Assembly: GCA_023374025.1 (NCBI GenBank)
Contig: SIJG01000014.1
Span: 915,077-979,076, forward strand
Origin: Heterodera schachtii
Taxonomy: Eukaryota; Nematoda; Chromadorea; Rhabditida; Heteroderidae
Reading direction: 5' to 3'
Length of the DNA stretch: 64,000 nt
The number at the start of each line of letters is the position of its first letter. Within the stretch, counting starts at the first letter, position 1. Both the position numbers and the translations under genes were made by a program. Shown here one piece after another: positions 53,050-64,000 of this stretch. Below the pieces are notes generated by a model. The model saw only the letters and a list, made by a program, of their open reading frames with translations, did no database searches and had not been told where the DNA came from.

Positions 53050-53500
53050 AAAAAGACAATCGCTTCAAAAATTTTCTTTATAAAAATTCTGCCTCAAAAA
53101 ATCCGCGGCGAGCCGCACACAAAAAATCCCACGGATCGCGCATCGCGGATTCAAATTGCCGCGGTCGCGAATCGAGGATCGCGGAATAAAAATGCCGCGA
53201 ATCGCGGTCGCGTCCCAGCCCTGATACCTACCTTCTCTTAAAATATTAAGAACCATATAAAAAAATTTGAAAGTGTAAAAGAAAAAAAAATTTTTTAAGA
53301 ATTTTTCAGAAAATCTCCCAAAATTTGGCGTAACAAAATTATAACGTCAAAAAAAAAATTCCTCCAAACCTTTCCGGTCTCTACACATGACAATAATTGT
53401 GCTTTTTGATAAAATATATCCAATTATTAATTGCTAATTTCAATACTTTTTCTTTAAAGATTAAAAATTGCAAATAATGTAAATAACAAATGTTTTATAA
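53050..53500. other. Repeat debris and spacer upstream of 53501 gene
   Basis: A block of gaatcgcgg/cgcggatc words (53100-53215) ending in CCCAGCCCTGA resembles the right end of a CAGGGCTG-type hAT element without a left end. At 53375-53385 a lone ccggtctcta end of the TAGAGACCGG family appears. Both look like truncated copies. Confidence 0.5.
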
Positions 53501-54836
53501 ATGTTGAACGCTGCACGACAGCTGCATAATAATGACATGTCTTCAACAAACAACGAAAGAACAAGAGTTTCGCGATGGCAAGACATTAATCCAGCACCTG
53601 CGCTGTCGGATATCAAAAATAATAACAATAATAATAATAAAAGTAATAACTTAAATCCAAATGTTTTCCCACCCGCGCCTCTTCTTCGGTCGACCGCGGC
53701 ATTACCAAGTCTATTAAATGTAACGCCAACGCAATCAGCAGGTTTCTCCCGTTTTTTGTTGTGCGTCTTTTATCCTCCTAATTTTTGTCAATGAATTGTG
53801 TCATCTCTAAAAGGTCTATTGCCGTCCCCAAATCTTCAATCTTTGCTCGGTGAAGTGCCCAGCCTCCTCAAAAACCGAGGCCATCAGCTTTTTGCCGTGC
53901 CCCCAAACATTCCGCCACTTCGCCTCTTTGACGTAAATGAGCAAAGGCAGCCTTTGCCGAATGGTTTGGTCGGCTTCTTCGCAAATCATCAGCAGCGAAC
54001 TTTCCTACCGAATCACTTGCTGGTACAGCAGCAGAGCATCGAAATTGTCAATGCTTTTTTGAATCACCAAAAAAATCCAAACGCATCTTTGAACAATACC
54101 ATTCTGAGTCAGCTGACAAACAAACATAGCGAAAATGTGTCATCGCTAACGGCGAATTTGGCACCATCGGCAGAACAACAGCAGCCTTTGCCCGTGCCAC
54201 CACTTCCATCGGATACTTCTTCCATGGACACATTTATGGTGCCACCTCCTCCACCGCCTCCTGTGAGGGTTTGTCCGTTTCGCTTTTAGGTGATTGTGGT
54301 GGTTAATTAGGACAACATTCCTTTAATATGAAAACCAAATAAATTGTGGTCTGTTTAGGCTTGTCAAAATTCCCAATGTTTGGCGGACTCTCCGATGGAC
54401 ATCGAAGACGACCAAGACGAAGTCGAAACAAGCGAAAAGGAAAGAAATGCAAAGGAATGCGAGAAAAAGGGGCGCAACAAAAAAGTACAAATGGCCGATG
54501 AACTGATGAAGCGCGCATTGAGGCCCTATTTTAGGTGAGGAAAAAATCAAATGACAAAGAAACCGAAGCATACCGATTTAGAATTATCCCTTTAAACTTA
54601 CAGTATCTATTGTCATTCGAAAGCAATTTTTGAATATTATGGTTTTGCTGACTGATTTTACTTGTAACAATTTTAGGCGGCGACGAATAACGAAGGACGA
54701 ATACAAAGAGATTATGATTAAAGGAGTCGCGAAACTGAAGAAACGCCATTCACTGAAGGCCGAAAAAGTCGAGAAATTCGTTTCTAAATATGTCCAAGTA
54801 GTTGCTGCCAAGCGCAAGAATCAATTTGGCTACTGA
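53501..54836 (+). CDS. PHRF1/SCAF-like C-terminal domain protein
   Basis: Four exons: 53501-53741, about 53814-54261, about 54360-54535 and about 54677-54836. It starts MLNAARQLHNNDMSSTNNER, with a poly-Asn stretch, a proline-rich middle (MVPPPPPPP near residue 225), an acidic patch (PMDIEDDQDEVETSEKE) and a C-terminal helical domain (ADELMKRALRPYFRRRRITK, then DEYKEIMIKGVAKLKKRHSL). The last part matches the short terminal domain shared by PHRF1 and SCAF1/SCAF11, nuclear proteins linked to RNA polymerase II and splicing (family form: LKPYY...ITKEEYKEIMRKAV). No RING, PHD or RS region is present, so the protein is much shorter than the vertebrate members. Role inferred from that domain only. 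Confidence 0.65.
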
Positions 54837-55497
54837 ATCAGTCGATATTTCCGGCTTAGCCAAATTGTGGAATGTCTAGTTCAGAATATGACCCGATATT
54901 ATAATATATTTCGATTCACTAACACAAAACACTTTATTCATTTTCCCTTTCCTCAACATTGCCCTTCCCAAACTCACAATTCGCAACAGCTTTATTGAAA
55001 CGAACTCTAACATTTTGAAGTGTAAAAACCGTACAAAATAAATGCCAAATTATTAATGAAAAACCTTTGTTGGGTTTATTTATCATAAAAAGAAGTAAAT
55101 CTGTGTAAAGCAATAATCTGATAGCATTTTTCTATATTAAAGTCACGAATATTAATGAAAAAAAAAAGTGATTTGAATGTTTCCTGAGCCAGGGGTCGTA
55201 TCCGCTGACAGAAATTTCTAGTGAGATATTGTGCCGGAAAAGTACACAATGTTTTTTTAAAGTAACAACAATGGAACGCAAAAAAAATCAAAATATTATC
55301 GATCAAATGTGTTGAACTATAAACGGATGAATGATCGATCCGACGAAAAAAATTGTGCCTATTTTTGGATGGTTCGTTTCATAAAAAAGATGAGATTTTT
55401 GGGAAAACGCAGGCAAAATAATGAGTATTTTAAAAGGGATGACATTCTGCAATTGTGAAATAAATTTGTTTGTGTCAAAATGTTGGTGTCGGAATAA
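54837..55497. other. Convergent 3' flanks
   Basis: AT-rich spacer between the 54836 (+) and 55498 (-) stop codons. AATAAA at about 55037 is a possible polyadenylation signal. No gene. Confidence 0.4.
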
Positions 55498-58149
55498 TTA
55501 CGCTTCTTCGTCCTTTTCTTCGGCAGATGAAGTAACCAATTGCAATTGACGGGCGCAGTCGATCAGCTCTTCCCGAACCTTTTCCTCTGCCACTTCCTCC
55601 GCTGCTGTGGTGATCCGAGTGACAATTTGACGAATTCTCTCCGCCTTTCCCCGCGACTTTTTGCCTGAGAATTCGCCACTGTCTTTGCTGGTCGTTGTTG
55701 TCGGTGTGTCCTGCTGAAAAGCCATTCTTAGTAACGCGAATAGTCTCCGAATTTGTAATTAGTTAGGTCATTATTGTCCCATTCGATTTTGATATGGCCA
55801 CAGAATTGGTTCCCCCACTCACATCACTTTCCCCCGTCGGATGGCACTTCGTTGGATTTGTCGCTGCTGGCGGACTGTTCATTCCTCGCGGTGCTTCCGT
55901 TGTCGTCGTCGTCATTCCGTTGCTGCTTCCGCTCGTCTGAGAATCGGAGACCGCGGGCGAAAGTTGTTGAGGATCAGCAGAAGAGGAAGAAGGAAAATGA
56001 AGGGAGGAAGAGCAATTTTCGGCGGAAGAATGGGCCAACATTAGCCTTTGGATGCTGGGGAAAATGTTGGGAGAAGCGGCCTAAAGAAAGAATATGCGAT
56101 AAACAGTGCCCATCAATGCTAATCCCATTTTGGGAATGCATTTCAAAATCAGTGCCACCGTTTCCATTTTGCCTTCACTCGCCTGTGCCAACTCGCTCTT
56201 TTCCGACTTTTCGAAATAAGTCTCCGGCTCGTCTCCGTAAACAATTTCCGCCATTTCCGTCGCTCGCGTGGGCACTCGCGTCTTCCGTTTGTTCCTCCGT
56301 TCCGTCTCCTCTCGGATCGTTCGTCCTCCTTTCGTTTTGATCTGCTCATCAATCGGACTGTTCTGACCGCTGTTTCTTTTGATGTGAAGAAGGGAATCGA
56401 TGAGGGCGCACATTTTACTGCCGTCGTTCTTTAAAAGGGATTCAAATGATTCCCTCCGCCATTTTATTTTTCACTTTTCTCACCGATGTCGGACTGTTAG
56501 CCGATCCGTTGCTGCTGAACGGCGAATGGAAATGATTGTGAGGGATGTGCACACTCAGCAGATCGTTGTCCGTCGTTGCTCCAATTCCGCCGTCACTTTT
56601 CGTGTCCTTTTGCTGCTGACGCCGGTGATGAGAAGCGTCAGCGGCGGCAACATTTGCAGAAGCTTTTCCCTTCCCTCCGCCGGTCGCTGTCTTTGCCTTT
56701 TTAGGCGGCGGTTGGTGCTGCTGTTGGGGTGCCAATTTGAACCCACCATTGTTCATCGGTGTCGAAGCATTAACGACGGAGGAGTAATTCCCGAAGGATG
56801 GCGAAGCGGAAGCGGCGGAAGTGGACGAAGTTGCAGCCGCAATCAGTGCTTGGAGCATGGCCATCTGACTGCTGCTGTGGTTGTGTGAAGCGACGTTTGA
56901 GTGCTGCTGTTGCTGAGTGTGGGTCAGCAGCCCTTTAATGCCACCGCCTCCACCAATGGCACTGACATTGTTGTTGTTTAAGTACCCATCAAGAGCAGAG
57001 GCAAAGAACGGATTGTTGGCCAGCCATTGGGTGAACCATTGTTGTTGGAAGATGGTGGTGCTCATGGTGTGTTGTGGTTGCTGTGACGGATTGGAAGGAA
57101 AAGGCGGCACGGACGATGGGATTGAGATGGGAGGTGCATGTGCCGACGTGGGGATGGCATTCTCTGCGCAGGAAGTCGGTGACATTTCGCCAATACAGCC
57201 GCATTTCTCTCCGTCTCCGCCCATTTCCGCGTTCGTCTCCATTTTGACCGTTGCGCGATGATCATTGACGTTGTATCGGTGGAAATTGGCCGAGTTTTGA
57301 GGGAATATTCCGCCGCCCGCACTTCGCATTTGTGAAGGCGAACTTTCCTTTTCGGTCTCAACGTCGATTTTCAGGAAAGTGTCGTCCTTTTCTTCAATTT
57401 CGCTCAATGACGGCGACGACGACTGTTCCTGGCGTCGGTTCTGCTCTTCCTCGTCCGGACTCGAATTATAAGACGGAGAGCCAAAGGACGGGTTGGAGAA
57501 GTGGTCCTGGTGATGGCCAGGCGAGATCATCTCCTCTTCTGAAGGACAGCCATAAATTGAGTCCTAACGACTGAAAAAGAATTGCTTACTGTCAATGAAA
57601 CTTCGTGCCAATACCGAAACATCGCCCGGCATTCCGCTCTTCTGCATGCTGAAATTGTTCAATAGATGCTGAAGAAAGGAAGCACCACCACCATCACCAC
57701 ACCTTTGCATATGGATGTGCAGACTTGTCTTGTCGGGAAAGGCCCAATTGCAGCAACGGCACATGAACATCCGTTGAATCTGATGGTAGCGGTACATGTG
57801 CGACCGGAGAGTGTCACTGCCTGAAATGGCTTGGGATGGACGAAATGGTACAAACTGGTCAATGCGTCTGATCAGACAAAATGGCCTATCATAAATTTAC
57901 TAAAAAAACTGATCATACAAAAGGAGTGACTCACTGGCTATCTCCTGGTTGCACTGTGTACAAGTGTAACTCTTAAAGTGCGCTTGCATTCGATGACGAC
58001 TGAGTGAAGACGAGTGGCAGAACACTTTGCCACAGACATTGCATGGAAATTGGCCTGTGAATGGACAGAAGCAAAAGAATGAATCCTAAATTACTGGATA
58101 TTCACTCACCCTTTAAGTCCGGCCTCTTCAAATCCGTCCTGTAAGGCAT
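55498..58149 (-). CDS. C2H2 zinc-finger transcription factor
   Basis: Starts at 58149, MPYRTDLKRPDLKGQFPCNV, and continues CGKVFCHSSSLSRHRMQAHF (finger 1), YTCTQCNQEIAS (finger 2, partly across an intron), SDTLRSHMYRYHQ and MFMCRCCNWAFPDKTSLHIH (finger 3) up to about 57670. A long low-complexity region (57540-56460) follows, rich in Ser, Asn, Gln and His (e.g. LTHTQQQQHSNVASHNHSSS), with a basic patch (PPPKKAKTATGGGKGKA) that could be a nuclear signal. Then come conserved-looking helices (MCALIDSLLHIKRNSGQNSP, 56413; VYGDEPETYFEKSEKSELAQ, 56255; AASPNIFPSIQRLMLAHSSA, 56080) and a C-terminal coil (KAERIRQIVTRITTAAEEVA) ending at 55498. The N-terminal fingers read very like a nematode-conserved developmental regulator, but I cannot name the orthologue. 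An acceptor at 58201-58202 precedes the start, so trans-splicing or an upstream exon is likely. Confidence 0.85.
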
Positions 58150-58202
58150 TTTGGCAGTCGTTTCGGCTGCGGTGGCCTCGACGGCAACAGAAATTTGCTG
58201 CT

Positions 58203-61200
58203 GAATGGACGTCGTGGTGGAGCAGTGTAAAGCAGAATAAGCAATAAAAATGAATGATACTGAATGAATAAAGCCGATGATCGTTTAAATCAAAAGTGAA
58301 GCGATGGAAGCGGAAGGAGGGCACAAAAACAGATAACGAAGCGAAGGAATTGGGGGAAAGCGAGGGGAGGGAGGGAAGGAGTGAGTGGGTTGGCAAAGGA
58401 GGAGAGGGGCGGGGGGAGAAGGAGCGGACCATGGCAGCAAGCACAAGCAAAGCAGCAGCGGACAGATAAGGAAGAGGGGGGGGGGGGAGGGGAAGAGGGG
58501 TCGGACGGTATGAAAAGTAAGCACCGATGGAGCAGAGGCAACAACAGCACAGCAAATGTATGTAATATTTAGATCTGAAAATCGATGGACGGGCAGAATG
58601 AGCTCGTTTGGTGAAATGGCAATTGGGGGGGGGGGGGACAGATAAACAACGGAATGGCAGCAGGGAGAGGTTGGGGAGGAGCAGCAGCAACAGAGTCAGG
58701 ATGGGAAGGAAAAGCGAATATGCGAAGTGGCCAGAATAAAAGACGAAATGGAAGAACGAGCGGGGGGGGGGGAATGAGAAGGGGAGGGGAAAGGGGGAGG
58801 GGAAGAGCGCTTTTTGGAGGGAGAAATGAAAAATGGGAAAAATGACTGACTGGTCAATGACAGAAGCGAGGAATTTCCACCGATATTTAAGCTTAGCCCT
58901 TTGTTGTTGTTCTTTTGGCTTTATACCAAAAGTGTGGCCATTGCCAAAGGAAAGAAAAAAGTTAATTTAATGGAAAGAGCAAAAACTAAAAAATAAATAT
59001 GGTGATTACACAGATGAAAAAAAAAGAAACGAGAATAAAACATTTCACAAAAAAAAAATTCTTTAATTGAAAAAATGGAAAGGAAAAAGGAAAGAAAGCG
59101 AAACAATAAGTCGGTCGAAAGCCTTTTTTGAGGGAGAAATGAAAATGGGAAAAATGACTGACTGGTCAATGACAGAGGCGAGGAGTTTCCACCGATATTT
59201 AAGCTTAGCCTTTTGTTGTTGTTCTTTTTAAAAATAAGTTTCAAGGGGTTTTCGAGGTCGCTGATCATGAATACAGCACCCATTTTGCTTATTTCGAACC
59301 TCTGACCTGAATTCGAATAAAAAGTCGCAAATTCAAATTTTTCGAATATCGAGTTTTTGGGTCGAACAAGATTAAATATATGAAATGAGCTTAGATACAT
59401 ATAAACTGCAATAAAGATTATTTAAACTCATTAAGAGTATATATAATTCGTTGTCCCTGTACAGCTCATGTGGTGAACGGTAGCGTTGGTCTGAGCCCGG
59501 ATTCGTGATCAGCGACCTTGAAAACCCCTTGAAACTTATTTTCATTAATTTCTAAAACATAAAACAAAATTATTAAAGTTCTTGTGGAAAGTACCCGGTA
59601 AACTCTGTATACCTAACTAAGTACCGATAAAGTAACAAAAAAGTATGAAGCAGAAAGAAAAAAAGAAACGAAACGAATAAAAAACATTTTACAAAAAAAA
59701 ATAAATTAAATTAAAAATGGAAAGGAAAAAGAAAGAAAGCAAAACAATTAGTTGGTCGAAAGCCTTTTTGGCCTCTTCATAATTAAAAGGGTACAAAATA
59801 CAGACTGTTCCATTGCTGACCAAAATACAGGTCATGGCCACTCATTTGCGCTAAGAAAAAGCACACCGGCGAATGACAGACAAAGCACGGCAAAGCAGCA
59901 GGGCATGAGCATGCCATGGCACAAAAGGGAAAAAGCGATGGGTCGGACCGCAGAAAGTGCCTTTATCTCCGCCCCCTCCCCAGGCCTCCCCCCCCCCCTA
60001 ATTGCAAAAGATGAAAAGAGCGACGCAAAGGGACAGGGGGGAGAGAAGAAAAATGTTGGGGAAGAAAAAGGCGGGAGGGGGAGGAACGGAAGAGGAAGAG
60101 AGGAGGAAAGGAGGAAGAGAGGAGAGAAAGGGGGAAGAGAGGAGAAAGGGGGAGGGGGTGCCGATGTCGGAGGGAGAACGATGGACAAAAAGTGAACACC
60201 AACAGAAAAGGAAACACTTTCGCTTACTCTTTTAAAGGAACAATGACAAAAAAAAAGAGAAAACGGGGTGGGAGCAGAGAGGGAAAGAAAGAGGCAAAGC
60301 GATGGAGGGAAAAAGAAAGAAAGAAAGAAAGAGTGATTGGTGGGGAGGGGAGGGGGAGGAAGGCCCATTTTGGGATATTCGCCCGCCGACTTCCGCCGTT
60401 CTGCCAATTTTGGTTGCCTTCGCTTTTTGCTTCCCCCCCCCCCATTTGATTTGCCCCTCAATTCACTCAACACCGATCCAAGGTCAAACAATGCGCACTG
60501 ACTGAGTGAAAAGCACTTCTTGTGCTCTTATCCTCCCACAACGATTGGCCACAATCATAAAACTAGCCAAATCCATTCATTCATTCGTTCGCTGCTGTTC
60601 TCGTGACTTTGCCTTTCAATGGTACTCTCTCGGCTCAGTCAGTACCTTGGGCCATTGTCTCCCAACATCCCCTCCCCCCTCTCCCCCCCCCCGTCTTCCG
60701 TCCCCCCCCCCCCCGCCCCAATCCAAGCAAATTCATTGTGTCTGTTTGCTCTCAAAATGGACATTGTTCTGCTGCTGCTGCTGTCAGCTCGAAGTGGTCC
60801 CCCCCCCCTATCGTTTTATATGTGTTTTGTCTGTATTTGCCTGGACCAGCCAATGGAGCTGATAGAGAGGCAAAATTTGGCGGAGGGAATGATGGCAAAC
60901 TGCCGAAGACATTTGAAGGGGGACAATCGTCGAGTTGGCGGAAAGTTTTAAAAGGGCAAAGGATTTGAATTTGGAAATCTTTACGGCGGTTGAATGAATG
61001 GCGCTGAGATGAGCCGAGTTTTATCTCGGCAGGGAGGCAAACAAAGGGAAGAGCCGGCGGACGAAGGGAATGAACCCGAACTGTTCACAATCAGTTCATT
61101 TCCCTTCAGTCTTGAAGCGATTACGAAGAGGGAAAGGTGGAGCAAGAGAATTGGATGAGAAATTGCGGGGCAAAGAATGTGCTCGTGACCGGCGAGAGCC

Positions 61201-64000
61201 AAAACAAGCAAAAGTGGGGGGGGGGATGGATGAAGTAGGGGAGGGGGGGGGGGAGGCGACGGATGGCGACGATGACACAACTCGACGAATAGAGCATAGG
61301 AGGGCAGCGCAGGGCAAGGCAGGCTGGGGTTGTGGGCTGGGGGAATGTGCAGTGAGCGACAGCCGGTCGCCAAAACAGGAGTGGGCAGGGGGAGGGGAGG
61401 AGGGAGGGAGGGAGGGAGACGCTTCAAATTAAACTTTGTCGTTGGGGAAATGGCAGCAAAGGGTGTAAGTGGAAATGGAAAGGGGATGAGGGGAGGGGAG
61501 GCGAGAAGGGGGAGGGAAACGTTGTTGTTCTCGAAGTTGCGCCATTAGGACGGGGAGAGAAATGGGGGGGGGAGGAAAGAAGCAAGCGGCTGAGAGAATG
61601 AATGGGGGGAATAGCTGGGCTGGGCTGGGCAGCAATTGGGGATACTGTACTGTGGGTGTAATGCGCCGATACCCCCCCCCCCCCCCCTCCCTCCCTCTCG
61701 GGCCAGCGGAGAGCCAACCAGTCGACGTCGAGAAGAGCCGACGGAATAAAGAACGAGGATAAGGCAAAGGGGGAAAAGAGGGAAAGGAAGAGGAAGAGAC
61801 TGTAAGCAGCGAGAATTGGGCCAATTGGAAGCTCAAAATAGGCAAAGGCACGGGCAAAAAGGGGGCAAAAGGGGACCATTCCCATTCAAAAGTGGGGAAA
61901 GCAGCGGCAGGAAATTGGTAATACTTTAAAGCGACGCTTTTAGAAGGGACGGACGATGGATGGCAATGAGTTGTGCTGCTGGGGATGACCTTTCCCCCCC
62001 CCCCCTCCCCCCTCGTTCGTCCCATCAAGCATCCCCTCTTCCCCGCCGCCGCCCTCCCTTCCAATTCATTCATTCATTCCCTTTCACCCATTCATTCCCT
62101 CTCCAATTCCCTCCCGCTCAAGGACACGGAGAGCCGATGGGAGGGGAGGTTTGGGGGGTGAAAGGTGCTCATGCGCTTAACACGCTTTAAACTCCCCGTC
62201 GCAAAATCGTCTTGTACCTTTTGTGAATTTTTGGTGTGCTTATATTTGAAAGTTTTGTGCATGTCGTTTTTGAATTGCCTCTCAGCTCAATTAATAAATG
62301 GCGAATGGGCAAAAGGGAGGCAATTCCAATGGAAGGGAAATTGGGGGGGGGGGGGGGGAGCAGCTCCCGACTGTAATCAGAGCATTATTTGATGTGTGTC
62401 TCTCGTGGTTTTGGGTTTGTTGTGGCCGAGAAGAGCTGCTGCACGGGAGAGAGCGGCGGCGACGAATTATGCTGCCATTATTAATATTATTTTATTGTTC
62501 GCTCAATCGGATAGGCATCGCCAGAAGAGAGCAACCGGACGGACGGCGGGGCTCTCTCGAGGAGTCGTCCCTCCCCGCCACACCCACTCACTCCCTCAGC
62601 ATTTCCCACAATTCATTCCATCATCCTCCAATTCCCCCCCACCCCCCCCCCCCCTCCCCCTCACAATTCCCTCACATTTACGCGGAGTCCGCCACTTCCC
62701 CCCCCCCGGTCCCGTCGTTTTGCTGTTGCTTTGGCTCACTTTTCGTCGCTTTTACAGTGTGCGTCTGCTCTCTTCCACTCTCGTCACTGCTCTCGGCTCT
62801 TTCTTGCATTCCCTTTTAGGCGCAATCACACAAAACGACACACCCCACAGCAACAGCAACAGCATACATAAGTTGGGAGTGGGGGGGGGGGGGGCAGGTG
62901 AGGCGCTGTCAGCGGCGGGGGATGGGACAACGCGCCGATGATCAACAGCAGCAGCACCAACACACTTTTCACTCACTTCTCGCTTATTTTAGGGCCCAAA
63001 TACCGACAGTGGCAGCCTAATTTACAGCACAATGCGATTGAACGGAGGAGAGGGGCGAAAGGGGCTGAACATAGGCTCATTCACTCCCGTTGAATCGCAG
63101 AAAACCGGAATTTATGGCAAAGCAATTGGGCACAGCGGGAGGGAGAGGGCAGGGAACGATCATTGTGGGGTGAGGGGGAGAGGGAGGGGTAATCGAGAAT
63201 GGGGAGACTGAGAGGGAGGGGGGGGAGAGGGGGAGAGGAAGCGGTGGGAGGGGACAGCTTGAAAGGGAGAAAGCGAGGAACACGTAAAAAAAGGATGAAA
63301 AATGAAAATAAAGGAACGATCGGAAGAGTATAGGAAGAAGAAAAAAGGAACGGTGGAGGAAAGGCAAAAAAAAAGGGGGGGGAGAGAGAGAGAAAACGAA
63401 TGGGCCATTTTAGCAGTCGCTTTTTTATACGTGAGGTAAGGGGATGAGGAACCGAGGCGGAGGATGTTTGATGTGAAGGAGAGAGAGAGGGAATCGGAAA
63501 GAGAAATGATGAGAAAGGCGGGGGGAGGGGGGGAGGGCTAAATTCGACAAGTTTAAAGCGCTTTCCTCGCTCTCCCCCCACCTCCCCCCCCCCCACATTG
63601 CCTCTTCCATCTTTTGCCCTATTCATCCATTCGTCCACCCATCCTCGGTCACCGCCCCCCCCCCCCCCTCACAAACTCTTACCCCTCCATCCTCCTCTCC
63701 CTCTCTCCGTCTTTTCACCCCTCCCCTCCTCATTCGTGCCCGCTTCCTTTACCCACCTTCCTCCAGCAGACTGCCAATCTCAAGCGCGCAGGGACAAAAA
63801 GGGCAATTAATTCTCTGCTCGGCTCCTTTCTGTTCATTCATGCCCACCCTTTCTCTTACTCATCAGCTGAGATCGATATCATCTGATGGGACGAAGAAGG
63901 AGAAGAGAATAATGAAGGAGGGAAGGAAGAGGAAGAGGAGAGGAAGAAGAGAAGAGGGAGAGCAAAAGGGGGGGGGGAAGAAAACGGAACAATGGCGGAA
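58203..64000. other. Purine/pyrimidine-skewed low-complexity region, no gene
   Basis: About 5.8 kb upstream of the zinc-finger gene, made mostly of G/A-rich or C/T-rich strand-asymmetric DNA, with G or C runs of 8-14 (for example 58480, 58626, 58761, 59990, 60435, 60700, 61240, 61674, 61995, 62344, 62645, 62880, 63655). Open frames here encode Pro/Ser/Phe- or Gly/Arg/Lys-rich low-complexity text in several frames and show no family match. It may hold long 5' introns or regulatory DNA of the zinc-finger gene. Sequence from 63895 is purine-rich to the edge of the window. Confidence 0.6.
58850..59775. repeat. Duplicated block split by a foldback element
   Basis: About 110 bp (gggagaaatgaaaa... 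to ...ttgttgttgttctttt) at 58818-58917 recurs at 59127-59228. A second block (aatggaaaggaaaaaggaaa... to ...ggtcgaaagcctttttt) at 59072-59130 recurs at 59717-59772. Between them lies a foldback element, 59228-59545, with ends AAAATAAGTTTCAAGGGG and complement, arms containing gtcgctgatcatgaat. It seems an older duplication later interrupted. Confidence 0.65.

Noticed and set aside
58106..58690. 194-residue Pro/Ser-rich minus-strand frame
   Set aside because: Reads polypyrimidine DNA upstream of the zinc-finger gene; no splice or codon pattern of a gene, and shadowed by other frames.
61429..62073. 214-residue open frame in the purine-rich region
   Set aside because: Low-complexity Pro/Ser text overlapping several other open frames on both strands; no conserved domain.

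Overview
The window looks like nuclear DNA of a nematode, most likely a plant-parasitic tylenchid such as a cyst nematode. The genes are split into many exons by mostly short, AT-rich GT-AG introns. 3' splice sites often read TTTTCAG, and two genes carry such a site just upstream of the ATG, as expected for spliced-leader trans-splicing. The proteins resemble metazoan and nematode orthologues. The genus is inferred from general character only; nothing in the sequence proves it.

Layout. From 309 to 16598 five genes lie on the minus strand: an atypical Rab GTPase, HID-1, a secreted Cys-rich (Lustrin-like) protein, an ENPP6-like phosphodiesterase and the splicing factor SF3A3. From 16.8 to 24.1 kb is a repeat block: a young non-coding LTR retrotransposon filled with a 31-bp minisatellite, two hAT-type MITEs, a 21-bp minisatellite and an array of GC-rich hairpins. 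From 24.9 kb come an ACSL-type fatty acyl-CoA ligase (+), a lethal giant larvae homologue (-), a GOLGA7/Erf4 protein (+, head to head with lgl), an SLC16 transporter (+), an unrecognised gene (-), an NDRG protein (-), a RecQ helicase (-), a PHRF1/SCAF-like protein (+) and a C2H2 zinc-finger factor (-). The last 6 kb are purine/pyrimidine-skewed low-complexity DNA upstream of the zinc-finger gene.

Functional themes. HID-1, Rab, GOLGA7 and LGL all belong to membrane traffic or polarity. ENPP6-like and ACSL act on lipids. The rest are RNA, DNA or transcription factors. There is no sign of an operon with one shared job, and I found no tRNA, rRNA or CRISPR.

The strongest hidden structure is in the mobile DNA. 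At least ten short inverted-repeat elements can be delimited to the base by 8-bp target duplications. Six have TIRs starting TAG or CAG and fit hAT transposons; four have TIRs starting GG or CATAC and are not assigned. One is nested and carries tRNA-like A and B boxes. A 22-nt hairpin word with a GATA loop occurs in several unrelated element families. Long G or C homopolymers occur throughout.
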